In this document: piece after piece, positions 1 through 10,216 of the stretch
Numbering within the stretch: position 1 is the first letter of the stretch
How the letters are laid out: the number at the start of each line of letters is the position of its first letter
From: Wurfbainia villosa
Lineage: Eukaryota > Streptophyta > Magnoliopsida > Zingiberales > Zingiberaceae
Length of the DNA: 64,000 nucleotides
NCBI GenBank assembly: GCA_025175895.1
Contig: CM045987.1
Coordinates: forward strand, 109,419,040 to 109,483,039
Direction: 5' to 3'
Position numbers and translations under genes: made by a program
The notes under the pieces: model-generated
What the model was told of the DNA's origin: nothing
Database searches by the model: none
Seen by the model: only the letters and a program-made list of their open reading frames with translations

Positions 1-1
1 G

Positions 2-136
2 GCCTATAAATGTTTAATTGCTAGGGGTCAAGACAAAAAGAAAGTAATAGCTAGAAAATGGATTCCTAAGGAATTTTTAGTGAACCCCATAGGCAAGAAT
101 TTATATTGGGTTCCTAAATCCATCCTAAAGGGTTAG
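2..136 (+). pseudogene. gag: gag C-terminal fragment of A-out
   Basis: An open frame from the window edge to TAG at 134-136 encodes about 44 residues. They match the last residues of the A-in gag (10217-11947, minus), including the motifs LIARGQDKKK, KWIPKE and WVPKSILKG. This is the tail of a SIRE-type capsid polyprotein, which packages element RNA in cytoplasmic virus-like particles. The fragment is open with no internal stop. The start is outside the window, so whether the whole gene is intact cannot be judged. Confidence 0.8.
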
Positions 137-1150
137 GAAAACCCTAGGATAGTCAACCATATGGACTTTACCTATATCATATTTTTGTTTGACTTAGGAT
201 GGCGGGACAACATTTTTGAAATAGTGTTAGGTGATGATAATGCACCTATAAATAGATAAATCATGCTTTAGGTGATATTTGCTTTATTATCATGATATAA
301 TACCTAATGCATGATCACAATTTGATGAATACATTTGTTTCATGATCATAATGTGAAATTAATTCATATACATCTTTATGATCATGTGGAATGATAGGAT
401 GATACTTAACCTTGATAGAATTGCATGAAAATAATGGTTAAGTATATACAAATACCTTTAGGATACATCTCACACTCACCATAGGCTACTTTGATTGAAA
501 ACTTAGCATGAGTGAGATGTTAGGATGATACAAATGTCCACTAATGCCTATGGCATTTAGATGGTCATTTAAGGTATCAAAATAGCAATAATAGACCAAT
601 CATGGGGAAGACTTATGTTTAATTCATAGACATATTGCCCAAAGATCATGGTTGAATATTTTATATGTTTTCAAAATAATTTCTTACTTTAAAATCTGTG
701 TATTCATGTTTTGAAACAATTCAAAGCAAGACTAGGTGTTAAAATAGATACTAACATGATAAAAAAACCTAGTGATTTTTAAAGCTTTTGGATTTTTGGA
801 AAATATGTGAAAATACAATGATTTTTCATGGAAAACTATTTTTCATTGATAAATATACTTACAAGAAATGTGTTCCCCAAATTTCATAATTTTTTGAATT
901 TTATAGAATTTTTACGCACTCAAATTCACCTTTAAAATCGTAATTCTTGAAATCCATGTGTCACTGATCGTAGTCCAACTAGGCTAATCGATAGCCTAAT
1001 AATATGCCCAATAACCTTTTGTATCCAATTTTAAGGAATGTTTTGGTTTTTGTTTACCTCTAGACTTGATGCCATGCTTGTATAAACATTGTTTAAATAT
1101 TTTTGATGGTGTCAAAGAGGGAGAAATGTGTATGTTTAAGTAAGGGGGCA
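137..1150 (+). other. 3' non-coding region of A-out (first part)
   Basis: AT-rich, no coding frame. It is collinear with the reverse complement of 9100-10216 in A-in and holds the CATCTCAC/GTGAGATG hairpin at 466-519. It is cut by B1 at 1155 and resumes at 15341 with GGGGGAG-rich sequence leading to the polypurine tract. Confidence 0.8.
466..519 (+). other. CATCTCAC...GTGAGATG hairpin, A-out
   Basis: Perfect 8-nt inverted arms at 466-473 and 512-519 enclose a 38-nt loop, in the non-coding RNA between gag and the 3' LTR. The same arms recur in A-in and in B1, B2 and B3. Folding and function are inferred. Confidence 0.65.
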
Positions 1151-1155
1151 TATAT
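1151..1155. repeat. Target-site duplication TATAT, left of B1
   Basis: TATAT directly precedes the B1 5' LTR and is repeated at 15336-15340 directly after the 3' LTR. Confidence 0.85.
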
Positions 1156-2263
1156 TATTGGTGCAGTAGGCACCTACGTCGAACCTGAGTTTTGATTATA
1201 GCAAACGATACAAAGTTAAGCTCATGTCGTTATCTCACGAGCTGAATCGAGTGTGCAGAAGATTGCTAAAGCTGGAGCTGAAGGCTAGCGACACCCGGAG
1301 GAAGCCGGGTGATCGGGCGACACTCGAGTGACTTCAGAGGGAGTCGAAGGAATCGAGTGGAAGGCCGGAAGCAAAAGAGACATGGAAAGTATCGAGGTAA
1401 GCTCGTGTGTGCGAGCATAAGTGAGGTCGTATCCTCCTTACGGGGATGGTCTTAAGCGTAGATCCGACCAAAGACATCCCATCGATGGTCTAGGTCGAGA
1501 TCGAACGGTCGAAGGCCGTCAAAATAATGTTTTCTTTGAGCTAACTTTGCCTTGCATCTAGCATCACCGATCGCTACTTGGAGGACTCGACCGCCACAAA
1601 TAGTCGATCGCCGAGGTCGAAGATTCGACCGATGTCGCCATCGGTCGATCGATGATGGCCATCACCGATCGATGGTCAATGATCGCCCGAGAGTCAAGGC
1701 TTATCACCCCATTTCAAGGAGATTGGTGCTCAATTTTGATTGGCTAGGGTTTCTCTCGAAAAGGGGCTCAAAGGCTATAAAAGGAGGGCCAATCCTAGGG
1801 GTTCTTCATCAATTCTAAGCTTCCAAAAAGCCTCCGCTAAGAGAACTTTTTCGACAACGGCGCTTCCTCCGACGCCTAGGTCTTAATTGCTTTCTTTTTG
1901 TAACGTCGGTTTAAGATTTTTCTTCAGTTCATTACTTTAATTTTTCGGAGCTTTTATCGTAACGAGGAGAGGGGGAGTGTCCCTCTACCTCAAGCTTTGT
2001 TCTTATTTGTATCGATCAACTCCTACATCTAACGAGGAGGAGTTCTTTAGTGCTTTTGCCCTCCGTACGTGGTCAAGGACCACTAGGGCCTTGGAGTAGT
2101 AGCCGAAGGCTACGAACCAAGTAAAAAGAATTGTCTCTTTTACTTATTGCTTATCTTTTCCGCTGCAAATTAATTATCTACTCGGATTTTAAACGAACAA
2201 ACGAAAAAAGAAAGTTTTAACGCTATTCACCCCCCCCCTCTAGCGTTTCAAATCGATCCAACA
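1156..2263 (+). repeat. B1 5' LTR
   Basis: 1108 bp. It begins TATTGGTGCAG (a variant of TGTTGG) and ends CCAACA. TATA box at 1776-1782, C-rich tract then TCTAGCG near the end, primer-binding site 2 nt downstream. The 3' LTR matches it over most of its length but lacks about 50 bp near the end, and the two differ strongly in the block 1545-1715. Confidence 0.93.
1776..1782 (+). promoter_or_regulatory. TATA box of B1 5' LTR
   Basis: TATAAAA in the context CTATAAAAGGAGGG. It recurs at 14898-14904 (3' LTR), 29629-29635 (B2) and, on the minus strand, 24968-24974 (sB). The likely RNA start lies shortly downstream. Confidence 0.6.
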
Positions 2264-2265
2264 AT

Positions 2266-2277
2266 TGGTATCAGAGC
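2266..2277 (+). other. Primer-binding site of B1
   Basis: TGGTATCAGAGC, complementary to the 3' end of plant initiator Met-tRNA, 2 nt after the LTR end. It is the start of minus-strand DNA synthesis. Confidence 0.92.
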
Positions 2278-2482
2278 CGGGGGTTCCTAAGATTTGGTGA
2301 AACCACCAATCTAGCCATTTTACAGATTTTTTTTTCTTTTTAATTCTGCTTATTTCAGATTTATTTCATTTTGTTAATTTTTCTCCCGCACTACTAATCC
2401 AAGACGCGAGTCTTGGTACTTTCTTGTGTGTTTTTATCGTTGCTAGGTTTTTCGTCTTCGTCTCCTTGTGTCTTTTGTTCTA

Positions 2483-4117
2483 ATGGCCCATCTCGAGGGT
2501 TTTAGCACCGTCCGGCCTCCGTTTTACAATGGAGATGACTTCCATTATTGGAAGGGTCGGATGGAATGCTTTCTCAAAACCCAAATCGAGATGTGGATCA
2601 TAATCCAAACGGGATTCACACTTCCGACTAACGAAGTGGGTGAATCCTTGGATTATGACCAATGGACCATTGCGACAAAAAGACAAGTCGAAGCCGACGC
2701 TAAGGCAACTCAAATCCTTCAATGTGGCTTATCCAAGGAAGAGCTAAATCGCGTCGGCCCCTTCATAAGCGCAAAGGACCTTTGGACAAAACTAGTGGAG
2801 CTACACGAAGGGACCGATGAAGCCAAGGTATGTAAGCGTGATCTTCTATTCAATAAACTATATAACCTAAAAATGCAGGAACACGAGTCCGCGACGCAAC
2901 TCCATGCCCGTGTCCAAGACATAGTCAACAACCTACACGCAATCGGGCAAAAGGTCGAAAACCGCAACCTTATAAGGTATGTCCTAAACTCTTTTCCGAG
3001 GACTACCTTGTGGGCATCCATGGTCGATGCCTACAAGGTCTCCAAGGATCTTTCTAAACTTAGGTTAGATGAACTCTTTTCTGATTTCGAACTTCATGAG
3101 CAGTCTAACTCGGAACCCGAGAAGGGTATAGCACTTTTTGCAGGTTCGAGGAAGAAAACCGCAAGCAAGCCACCCCCGAAGGAAGAAGAGGATGAGTCGG
3201 ATTCGGAGGTCGACTCGGAAATGGAAGCCGAACTAGTCAACCTAGTTCGGAGGATAGTCAAGGGCCAAAAATGAGCCATCACTCGACCCCACGAAGGTAA
3301 GCCTAAAAGTTCAAACATAAGATGTTATGAATGCAATAGGTTTGGACACATTAAGTCCGAATGCCCAAAACTCAAGAGCAAGGCACCAAAACATAAAAAG
3401 GCACTTAACGCTACTTGGGAAGAAGCTTCTGAGGAAGAAGACAACGATCGAGTCCTTATGGCTAAACCGGTGGAATCGAGATGAGTCGTAACCGAACTCG
3501 ACTCGGAAACCGAAGACGAGTCGGACTGCGAAACACTATTCAAGACAAGCCACAGATACGCATCCGGTTCAAAAGATACACTCAAGGTAAGTCGCTCTCT
3601 TATTACTACACTTTATAGTGCAATTAAGTTTTTAAATAGAAAGTTAGCTAAGTCCGAGTCCAAGGTCGAGACCTTGGTTGAGGAAGTTAAACTCCTCAAA
3701 CACGAGGTCTCCCTAACCTCTTCGACTAGTCGAGTTCAAGAGAAGGACTCAACTCGGGTTGAGAAACTCGAAGTTGAGAACTCACTCTTGAAGAGTCAAG
3801 TCGAAGATCTTAGGAATACGTTGGAAAGGTTTACTTTGGGATCTAAAGAACTTGACCTCCTACTTGGATCGCAAAGGGCCGTGTACAACAAGGCCGGGCT
3901 AGGGTTTAGCTCAAACACGACCAATAAGTCGTATATGTCGATTGTAAGTCGACATAAAAAACGTGTCCCAGCATGGGTCCCTAAGACCACCTTGATTTCA
4001 AACTTAGGATCAAACCAGTACTAGGTTCCCAAGGACCAAATCCACTATGTGGACAGACCGAATCGATTCAACGGTCCAGGGGGAGCTAGTACGAAATTTG
4101 TTTGTGTTTTAACTTAG
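2483..4117 (+). pseudogene. gag: B1 gag (capsid/nucleocapsid), three in-frame stops
   Basis: The start is the ATG at 2483 (MAHLEGF). One frame runs to TAG at 4115-4117 and is broken by TGA 3272-3274, TGA 3482-3484 and TAG 4022-4024. Order: capsid-type domain (PFYNGDDFHYWKGRME onward, roughly residues 1-230), acidic Glu/Asp/Ser region, zinc knuckle C-x2-C-x4-H-x4-C at about 3323-3364, then a coiled-coil-like Lys/Glu/Leu stretch and an AWVPK motif near 3970. The knuckle lies after the first stop in the same frame, so that stop is secondary. The third stop has TGG at the matching place in B3, but B2 also has TAG there. The product would form the particle shell and bind RNA. No frameshift is needed across the gene. 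Confidence 0.88.
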
Positions 4118-4210
4118 AAATTGCATCCTTAGGTTTTTATTTAGTTTGATTTTTCTTTTTAGAATGGTTAGATAGGACTATAACTCGTCAATACTTGATA
4201 ACATAGTACC

Positions 4211-4333
4211 AGGATGCGGCGAGATGATAGTACGCTAGGAAAGCAGAGTCTTGTGTATTCGGGCTAGATAAGGCGTATCTAGTTCAGTGCACTTGACCGA
4301 GCGGAACTAGCTAAAGCTACCTCGCCGTATCCT
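4211..4333 (+). other. Cloverleaf-like RNA fold in the gag-pol linker
   Basis: Arms 4211-4223 (AGGATGCGGCGAG) and 4321-4333 (CTCGCCGTATCCT) can pair over 13 positions with one G-U. Inside are CTAGATA/TATCTAG with a 5-nt loop (4264-4282) and AGTTC/GAACT (4281-4285, 4304-4308). B2 keeps the inner hairpin exactly and the outer stem with two mismatches. Folding was judged by eye. Confidence 0.5.
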
Positions 4334-4567
4334 AGACTAGTTAGACCAAGAAGTGTTCTTAGGTGAGTCAAGTCTCTATTTTCTTGAAAATGGCTTTGTC
4401 TAAGGAAGTGGTCGTTTTTTCGATCAAAGAAGGCCTCTGTGCCTCGCCACGACCTAGAAGCCATGATCTTGAAAAGGTGACTTGATGAGCCTAAGGTCAA
4501 ATCCGAATCTAACGCAAGGTTGACAAGTGTTTAAGTCATTAAATTTAATTCAACTAAAATTGGAAGT

Positions 4568-4624
4568 CATCTCACAAGAACATATAGGATTAACATGTTT
4601 GATCATGTAGACATGGGTGAGATG
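4568..4624 (+). other. CATCTCAC...GTGAGATG hairpin upstream of B1 pol
   Basis: Arms 4568-4575 and 4617-4624, 41-nt loop. This is the first of two copies that bracket B1 pol; the other is at 13368-13419. Confidence 0.65.
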
Positions 4625-4692
4625 ATTTAGGTTAATAATTTTCAACCAATTTTTAATAAATCCAATATCCGATCCAACTACCTTGCGTGTAG

Positions 4693-5172
4693 GATCAATG
4701 GATGTTGGACAGTGGTTGCTCCCGACACATGACCGGGGATCAACACAAGTTTTCGAAGCTTCGATTCAAACGACAAGGATCGGTAGCCTTCGGAAATAAA
4801 GGCAAGCTCAAAATCATCGTATCAGGTGATATTGAGCTTAACTCAAATTTTGTCATTCAAAATGTTTTATTAGTAGAAAATTTTCAATATAATCTTCTCA
4901 GTGTAAGCCAATTGTGTGATAATAACTATAAGGTCATATTTCTAGAAAATGAATGCGTAATTAATACAAACGAAACCTCTAAAACAATTCTTAAAGGGAC
5001 TAGAAATAACAACATTTACACTATCAACTTAATTAACTCCTCAACTAAGTGTCTTATGACACGGCAAGAGGAATCATGGTTGTGGCACCGACGACTCGGT
5101 CACTCACACCCAAGACTCATCCACAGGATGAGTCAGAGTGATTTAGTCAGAGGTTAATCTAACCTCAACAAC
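4693..5172 (+). pseudogene. pol: B1 pol: protease and pre-integrase domain
   Basis: The frame opens at GAT 4693, just after an in-frame TAG (4690-4692), and reads D-Q-W-M-L before the aspartic protease motif DSGCSRHMTG (4708-4737). If an ATG is used, the first in this frame is 4702. The protease cleaves the polyprotein inside the particle. A GAG_pre-integrase region follows (WLWHRRLGHSHPRLIHRM, zinc-finger His residues). TAA at 5155-5157 interrupts the frame, which continues into the integrase at 5173. Confidence 0.88.
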
Positions 5173-6329
5173 TTGGATAATAAAATATGTAATGCTTGTC
5201 AAAAAGGTAAACAATCTAGGACACAACATCAACTAACTAGTCAAGAACGAACCAAAAGTGTGCTTGAGCTCCTACACATGGATCTATTTGATTCACACAG
5301 AGCTAAGTCACTTAACGGAAGTAAATTCTGTTTAGTCATTATTGATGACTACTCTAGATTTACTTGGGTTAGGTTCATCAAATACAAAAGTGATACCCTA
5401 GATCAATTAATCAACCTATTTAAGTTAATAGAAAATCAACAAAGCATTAAAATCAAAAGACTTAGGACTGATCATGGTGGTGAATTCGAAAACCATAGGT
5501 TTCTGCAGTCAACCTAAATGGATACCACCATGAGTTCTCTTGCCCTAGAACTCCACAACAAAATGGCCTAGTAGAACGCAAAAATAGAACCCTACAAGAA
5601 GCCGCTAGGACAATGCTTAATGAGTATAACCTACCCGATAGGTTTTGGGCCGAAGCTGTGAGTACGGCATGCTATGTCCAGAATAGGATCCTTATGGTAA
5701 AGAGGCACCTTAAGACCTCATACGAGATTTATCACGATAAAACACCTAACATCAAGTACTTTAGGGTATTTTGGTGTAAGGTACATATCCTAAACACTAA
5801 AGATTACCTAGGGAAATTTACATCCAAAACTACAACCGGAATCTTTCTAGGATACTCGACTACAAGTAGAGCTTATAGAGTATATAACCACGACACCCTT
5901 AGAGTCGAGGAGACCATCAATGTAGTATTCGATGAAGGACACGAACCTACAAAACCCCCGGCAACCCCAATTAGCGAGCCGATTCATACTAGACCTAACT
6001 CTGATCCGGAGATCAGGTCTAGTGTTAATCCTAACCTAAGTCAACCAAGTCACTCTATCGACAAAGTGATAGATGACTCCAACCAAACTAGAACTCAAAC
6101 GAGTCATCTTATGGATCAAGTTGTAGACTCAAACCCAAATCCAACTAGGACTCAAACGAATCATCCTATCGACCAAGTGATAGGTGATCCAAGTCTAGGA
6201 GTTCGAACTAGAGCCTCATACAGAAACCTTAGTCAAATATCTTTGATTTCTAAAATTGAACCCAAAACTATTGACCAAGTTCTTCTTGATCCCGATTGGA
6301 TTATTGCAATGCAAGAAGAGTTGGCTTAA
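5173..6329 (+). pseudogene. pol: B1 pol: integrase and variable linker, frameshifted
   Basis: 5173-5516 holds the CNAC half of the integrase zinc finger and the core with the first two catalytic Asp residues (LHMDLFDS and IIDDYSRFTW). A frameshift between about 5505 and 5517 moves the reading to the frame of 5613-6329, which carries TPQQNGLVERKNRT with the catalytic Glu (about 5555-5590) and the copia C-terminal motif IFLGYSTTSRAYRVYN. A Pro/Ser/Thr/Gln-rich region with repeats of SHxxDQV type follows (about 6040-6180) before RT. The domain joins element DNA to the target with 5-bp duplications. TAA at 6327-6329 ends this open stretch. Confidence 0.87.
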
Positions 6330-6998
6330 TTCACTAGGAATGAAGTATAGGAATTAGTACCACCACCTAAAGATAAAACAATCATTGGAACAAGGTGGGT
6401 GTTTAGAAATAAAATTGATGATAAAGGTGAAGTAGTTAGAAATAAAGCTAGACTAGTTGCTAAAGGGTTTAGTCAAGTCGAAGGTTTAGATTACGACGAG
6501 ACCTATGCCCCAGTAGCGAGATTAGAGTCCATTCGAATGCTATTAGCATATGCAGCACATCGAGGATTTAAGTTGTTTCAAATGGATGTGAAATCTGCAT
6601 TCTTAAATGGATATATTAAAGAAGAAGTTTATGTTAGTCAACCCCCCGGTTTCGAAAGTTTAGACAAACCCGATCATGTCCTTAGACTAAAGAAAGCGCT
6701 TTATGGACTTAAACAAGCTCCGCGAGCTTGGTACGAGAGACTTTCGATTTATCTTAAGTCCAAAGGCTTTAACCAAGGTGTAGTTGACACAACCCTTTTC
6801 GTAAAAACCTTAGGTAAAGACATATTCATAGCCCAAATCTACGTAGATGATATTATTTTTGGAACCACCAACTCAATCCTACTAAATGAGTTTATTTCAC
6901 TTATGGAAAGTGAATTTGAAATGAATTTAGTAGGCGAATTAAGTTTCTTCTTAGGATTACAAATTAAACAAACTAAAGATGGAATATACCTACATTAA
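6330..6998 (+). pseudogene. pol: B1 pol: reverse transcriptase
   Basis: Same frame as the preceding stretch after TAA 6327, with a further TAG at about 6348-6350 (Trp position in the usual NEVW motif). The open part contains RWVFRNK, ARLVAKGFSQ, the catalytic-Asp region QMDVKSAFLNG, LYGLKQAPRAWYERL, the active site YVDDIIFG (YVDD at 6840-6851) and FFLGLQIKQ. It copies the RNA into DNA in the particle. All palm motifs needed for catalysis are readable. TAA 6996-6998, probably from CAA, separates it from RNase H. Confidence 0.92.
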
Positions 6999-7752
6999 CG
7001 CAAATATACTAGGGAATTAATTAAACGCTTTGGAATGCAAGACGCTAAAATTATTAATACCCCAATGGCAACTAATGTTAATATAGAAGAAGTAATTGGA
7101 AACCAAATTGATTTAAAATACTATAGGAGCATAATAGGGAGTCTCCTTTACTTAACTGCAAGCCGACCTGATATCTTATTTGCAGTGAGTATGTGCGTAA
7201 GGTTTCAAACCTATGCCAAGGAGTCTCACCTAACTCTAATCAAGCGTATCCTTAGATATCTAAAGGGTACACTTAATGTCGGTATTTGGTATCCTAGATC
7301 TACCGAGTTCAAACTAACCGGCTACTCCGATTCGGACTATGCCAGTAGTAAGCTCGATAGAAAGAGCATGAGTGGTTGTTGTCAACTTCTCGGCTCGAGT
7401 CTAGTGAGTTGGTGCAGTAGGAAGCAATACTATGTTGCCTTATCTACCACCGAAGCCGAATACATCGCGATGGGTGAGTGTGTCACTCAACTTCTTTGGA
7501 TGAAGCACACTCTCCGCGACTTTAAGTTAGACTTTACGAATACTAAACTTCACGTAGATAACATTAGTTCAATTAATCTTACTAAGAATCCGATATGTCA
7601 CTCTAGGACCAAACATATAGAAGTCAAACACCATTTCATTCGAGAACATATGGCCAACGGAGCCATACAACTCGAATATGTCGAATCGAAGTCTAACTTA
7701 GCAGACCTATTTACTAAACCCCTACCCAAAGCCGAATTTAGTCTATTAAGAC

Positions 7753-7757
7753 GAAAA
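7753..7757. repeat. Target-site duplication GAAAA, left of A-in
   Basis: GAAAA inside the RNase H codons of B1, repeated at 13220-13224 directly after the other A-in end. Confidence 0.93.
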
Positions 7758-8945
7758 TGTTGGGAGATCGTGAAGGCCGGCTAGAGGGGGGTGAATAGCC
7801 CTCGTTCGTTGGATGTCGTATTTTGCTCGTCTACAAAATGTTAGCGCAAGCGGAATATGCAAATATAAATAAAGACAAGAAAAATATAAACAAGCAATAC
7901 AAACACCGAGATGTAACGTGGTTCACGGCTACGCCGCTAATCCACGGTCCGATTCGTCCGAGGTGAATCACTCCTTCAAAGCCAATCACTATTGGTCTCT
8001 CCTTTGCACCAGGCTAGGTGGAGGTAACCTTTACAATCAAGATCACTCTTCTTACAATAAGAATGGAGTAAAAGCAAGTAAGAAGAGTTTAGAGCTTGTG
8101 GAGGACTTGGATGGTCATTTGGAGTAAGAGCATTAACCCCCCAAAGCTCCACACCCTCTCTTTATATAGAGAGGAAGATTTTCTTCCCGTTGGCCGCCAC
8201 CAGTCGACTGCTGCCCTTTGGCAGTCGACTTTCGCCACTCCAACGGCCTCCGAACACATCGAATCCCGACCGTTGTAGTCCAACGGAACACTTGGCAGTC
8301 AACTGATGGACCTCATCACGATCGCCTCCGTAGTCGTCGACCGGCGCGACAGCGTTCTCTGGCTAAACCTTTCGATCAATGATCGCTGCTTTCGTGAGAT
8401 CGCCACATATGGCGATGATCGCTAGCCTCAAACCAACCAGTCGAATACCAGTCGAACTACATTCGACTCGGAGTAGTCGACTGTCATTCCATGGCAGTCG
8501 ACTGGTGTCGGTAAATCCCATCTGACACTTAGCCAAATGGCCAAGTTTCACCTAAGAGCTACCCCTTCCCGGGTTACATTCGCTCACTCTCATCTCTCGG
8601 AGTCCCTCGCCTTCGAAGTTCTCTTCGTTCGCGGCCACGTCCCTGCGATCAGCACGGCTCTGCAATGCTCCTTCGCGTCTCTTGCCTCGAAGTCTACTTC
8701 CTCCGGCTTCACTCCAAGCTCCTCGTCCGGCGGTCCCTCGGATGCTCCAAGCGCACGGCTTCCGCAAAGCTATCCTTCACTGACTCAAGGCCTGAGTCAT
8801 GAGATGTGAAACTCGCCACGGCTCCATGTGCGAATTACTAAGTCCTGCACGACTTCAACGCACATATCAAATCAACATAACAAACTAACTTAAACCCTTT
8901 GCCACACACATCAAAACCTAATCATGGCAAGAGATTGCCCTAACA
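7758..8945 (-). repeat. A-in 3' LTR
   Basis: 1188 bp. On the plus strand it starts TGTTGGGAGATCG and ends CCCTAACA. TATA-like ATATAAA on the minus strand at 8161-8167 lies within CTCTC/GAGAG arms. It contains GTCGAC sites and differs from the partner LTR mostly in the block 8280-8480. Confidence 0.92.
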
Positions 8946-8959
8946 ATCTCCCCCTTTTT
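8946..8959 (-). other. Polypurine tract of A-in
   Basis: Minus-strand AAAAAGGGGGAGAT directly before the 3' LTR, the usual primer for plus-strand DNA synthesis. Confidence 0.85.
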
Positions 8960-10216
8960 GATGTGTGGCAATCCGTTTAAGTTAGGTAAAAATATTTGAT
9001 AAAAATTCTAAGGTAAGAAAGCATGTAAACATAAACATGATATAGCAACATGCAACTCCCCCTTAATCCATGAAACTCCCCATACATATTTCTCCCTCTA
9101 TCATAATTTACTTAAACACAATTATTTCTCCCCCTTTGACACCATCAAAAAGATTAATACTAAGTTATAAACCCATGGCATCAAATCTAATAGAAGGAAA
9201 AATACCAAAAACATGTTTAAAATCTGAAATCAGAAAATATTAGACTATTTTTTAGGTGAGCAGTTGACTGCTATTAGTATGGCAGTCGACTGACACAATG
9301 GATTCCGAAATTCTGATTTTCTGGGCAGATTTCAGAAATGCATTAAAAATTCCAGAAAATTCGAAAAATCATGAAATTTGGGGAACATATTTATTTTAAG
9401 TTCTATCAATGAAAAATAGTTTTTCATGAAAAATCATTATATTTTCACGGATTTGCCAAAAATCCAAAAGCTTTAAAAACCACTAGATTTTGATCATGTG
9501 AGTATCCATTTCAACACCTAGTTTTGGTTTCAATTGTTTCAAAACATGAATACACAGATTTTAGATTAAGAAATTGTTTTGAAAATATATAAAATATTCA
9601 ACCATGATATTTGAGCAATATGTCTATCAATTAAACATAAGCCTTCCCCATGATTGGTCTATTATTGCTATTTTGATACATCAAATGACCATCTAAATGT
9701 CATAGGCATTAGTGGACATTTGTATCATCCTAACATCTCACCCATGCATAGTTTTCAACCAAGGTAGCCTATGGTGAGTGTGAGATGCATCCTAGAGGGT
9801 ATTTGTATATACTTAACCATTATATTCATACAATTTTATCAAGGTTAAGTATCATCCTAACAATCCACATGATCATAAAGACATATATGACTTAATTTTA
9901 CATTATGATCATGAAATACATGTATTCATCAATTTTTAATCATGCATTAGGTATTATATCATGATAATAAGCAAATTATCACCTAAAACATGATTTAACC
10001 CTATTTCTCATGATGATGTGCCAAATTTCAAAATCATAAATCATGATTGCAAGCATACATAGCAATTACATTAATCATCATGATTTAAGCATTATTAACT
10101 ATTTATAGGCACATTATCATCACCTAACACTATTTAAAAATGTTGTCCCACCATCCTAAGTCAACCAAAAATAAGATTTAGGTCAATTGCATATGGTTGA
10201 CTACCCTAAAGTTTTC
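8960..10216 (-). other. 3' non-coding region of A-in
   Basis: About 1.26 kb without a coding frame between the gag stop and the polypurine tract, collinear with the A-out region 137-1150 plus 15341-15457. It contains the hairpin 9734-9787 and short CCCCCTT/TCTCCC blocks. This is where pol lies in family B. Confidence 0.75.
9734..9787 (-). other. CATCTCAC...GTGAGATG hairpin, A-in
   Basis: Arms 9734-9741 and 9780-9787, 38-nt loop, the same spacing as in A-out. It is the only copy in this gag-only element. Confidence 0.65.

Larger units (their letters stand above)
4118..4692 (+). promoter_or_regulatory. Structured non-coding gag-pol linker of B1
   Basis: About 575 nt with stops in all frames between the gag stop and the opening of the protease frame. 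It holds a cloverleaf-like fold (4211-4333) and the hairpin 4568-4624, and it ends TTGCGTGTAG just before GATCAATGG. B2 (27971-28480) keeps most of it; B3 keeps its 3' part. Copia gag and pol are usually one continuous frame, so a conserved linker is unusual. It could be an intron, an internal ribosome entry region or a recombination site. The function is inferred. Confidence 0.6.

Noticed and set aside
8537..8809. Plus-strand frame of 90 codons in A LTRs (also 12804-13083)
   Set aside because: Lies inside an LTR, differs in frame between the two LTRs, no recognisable domain.
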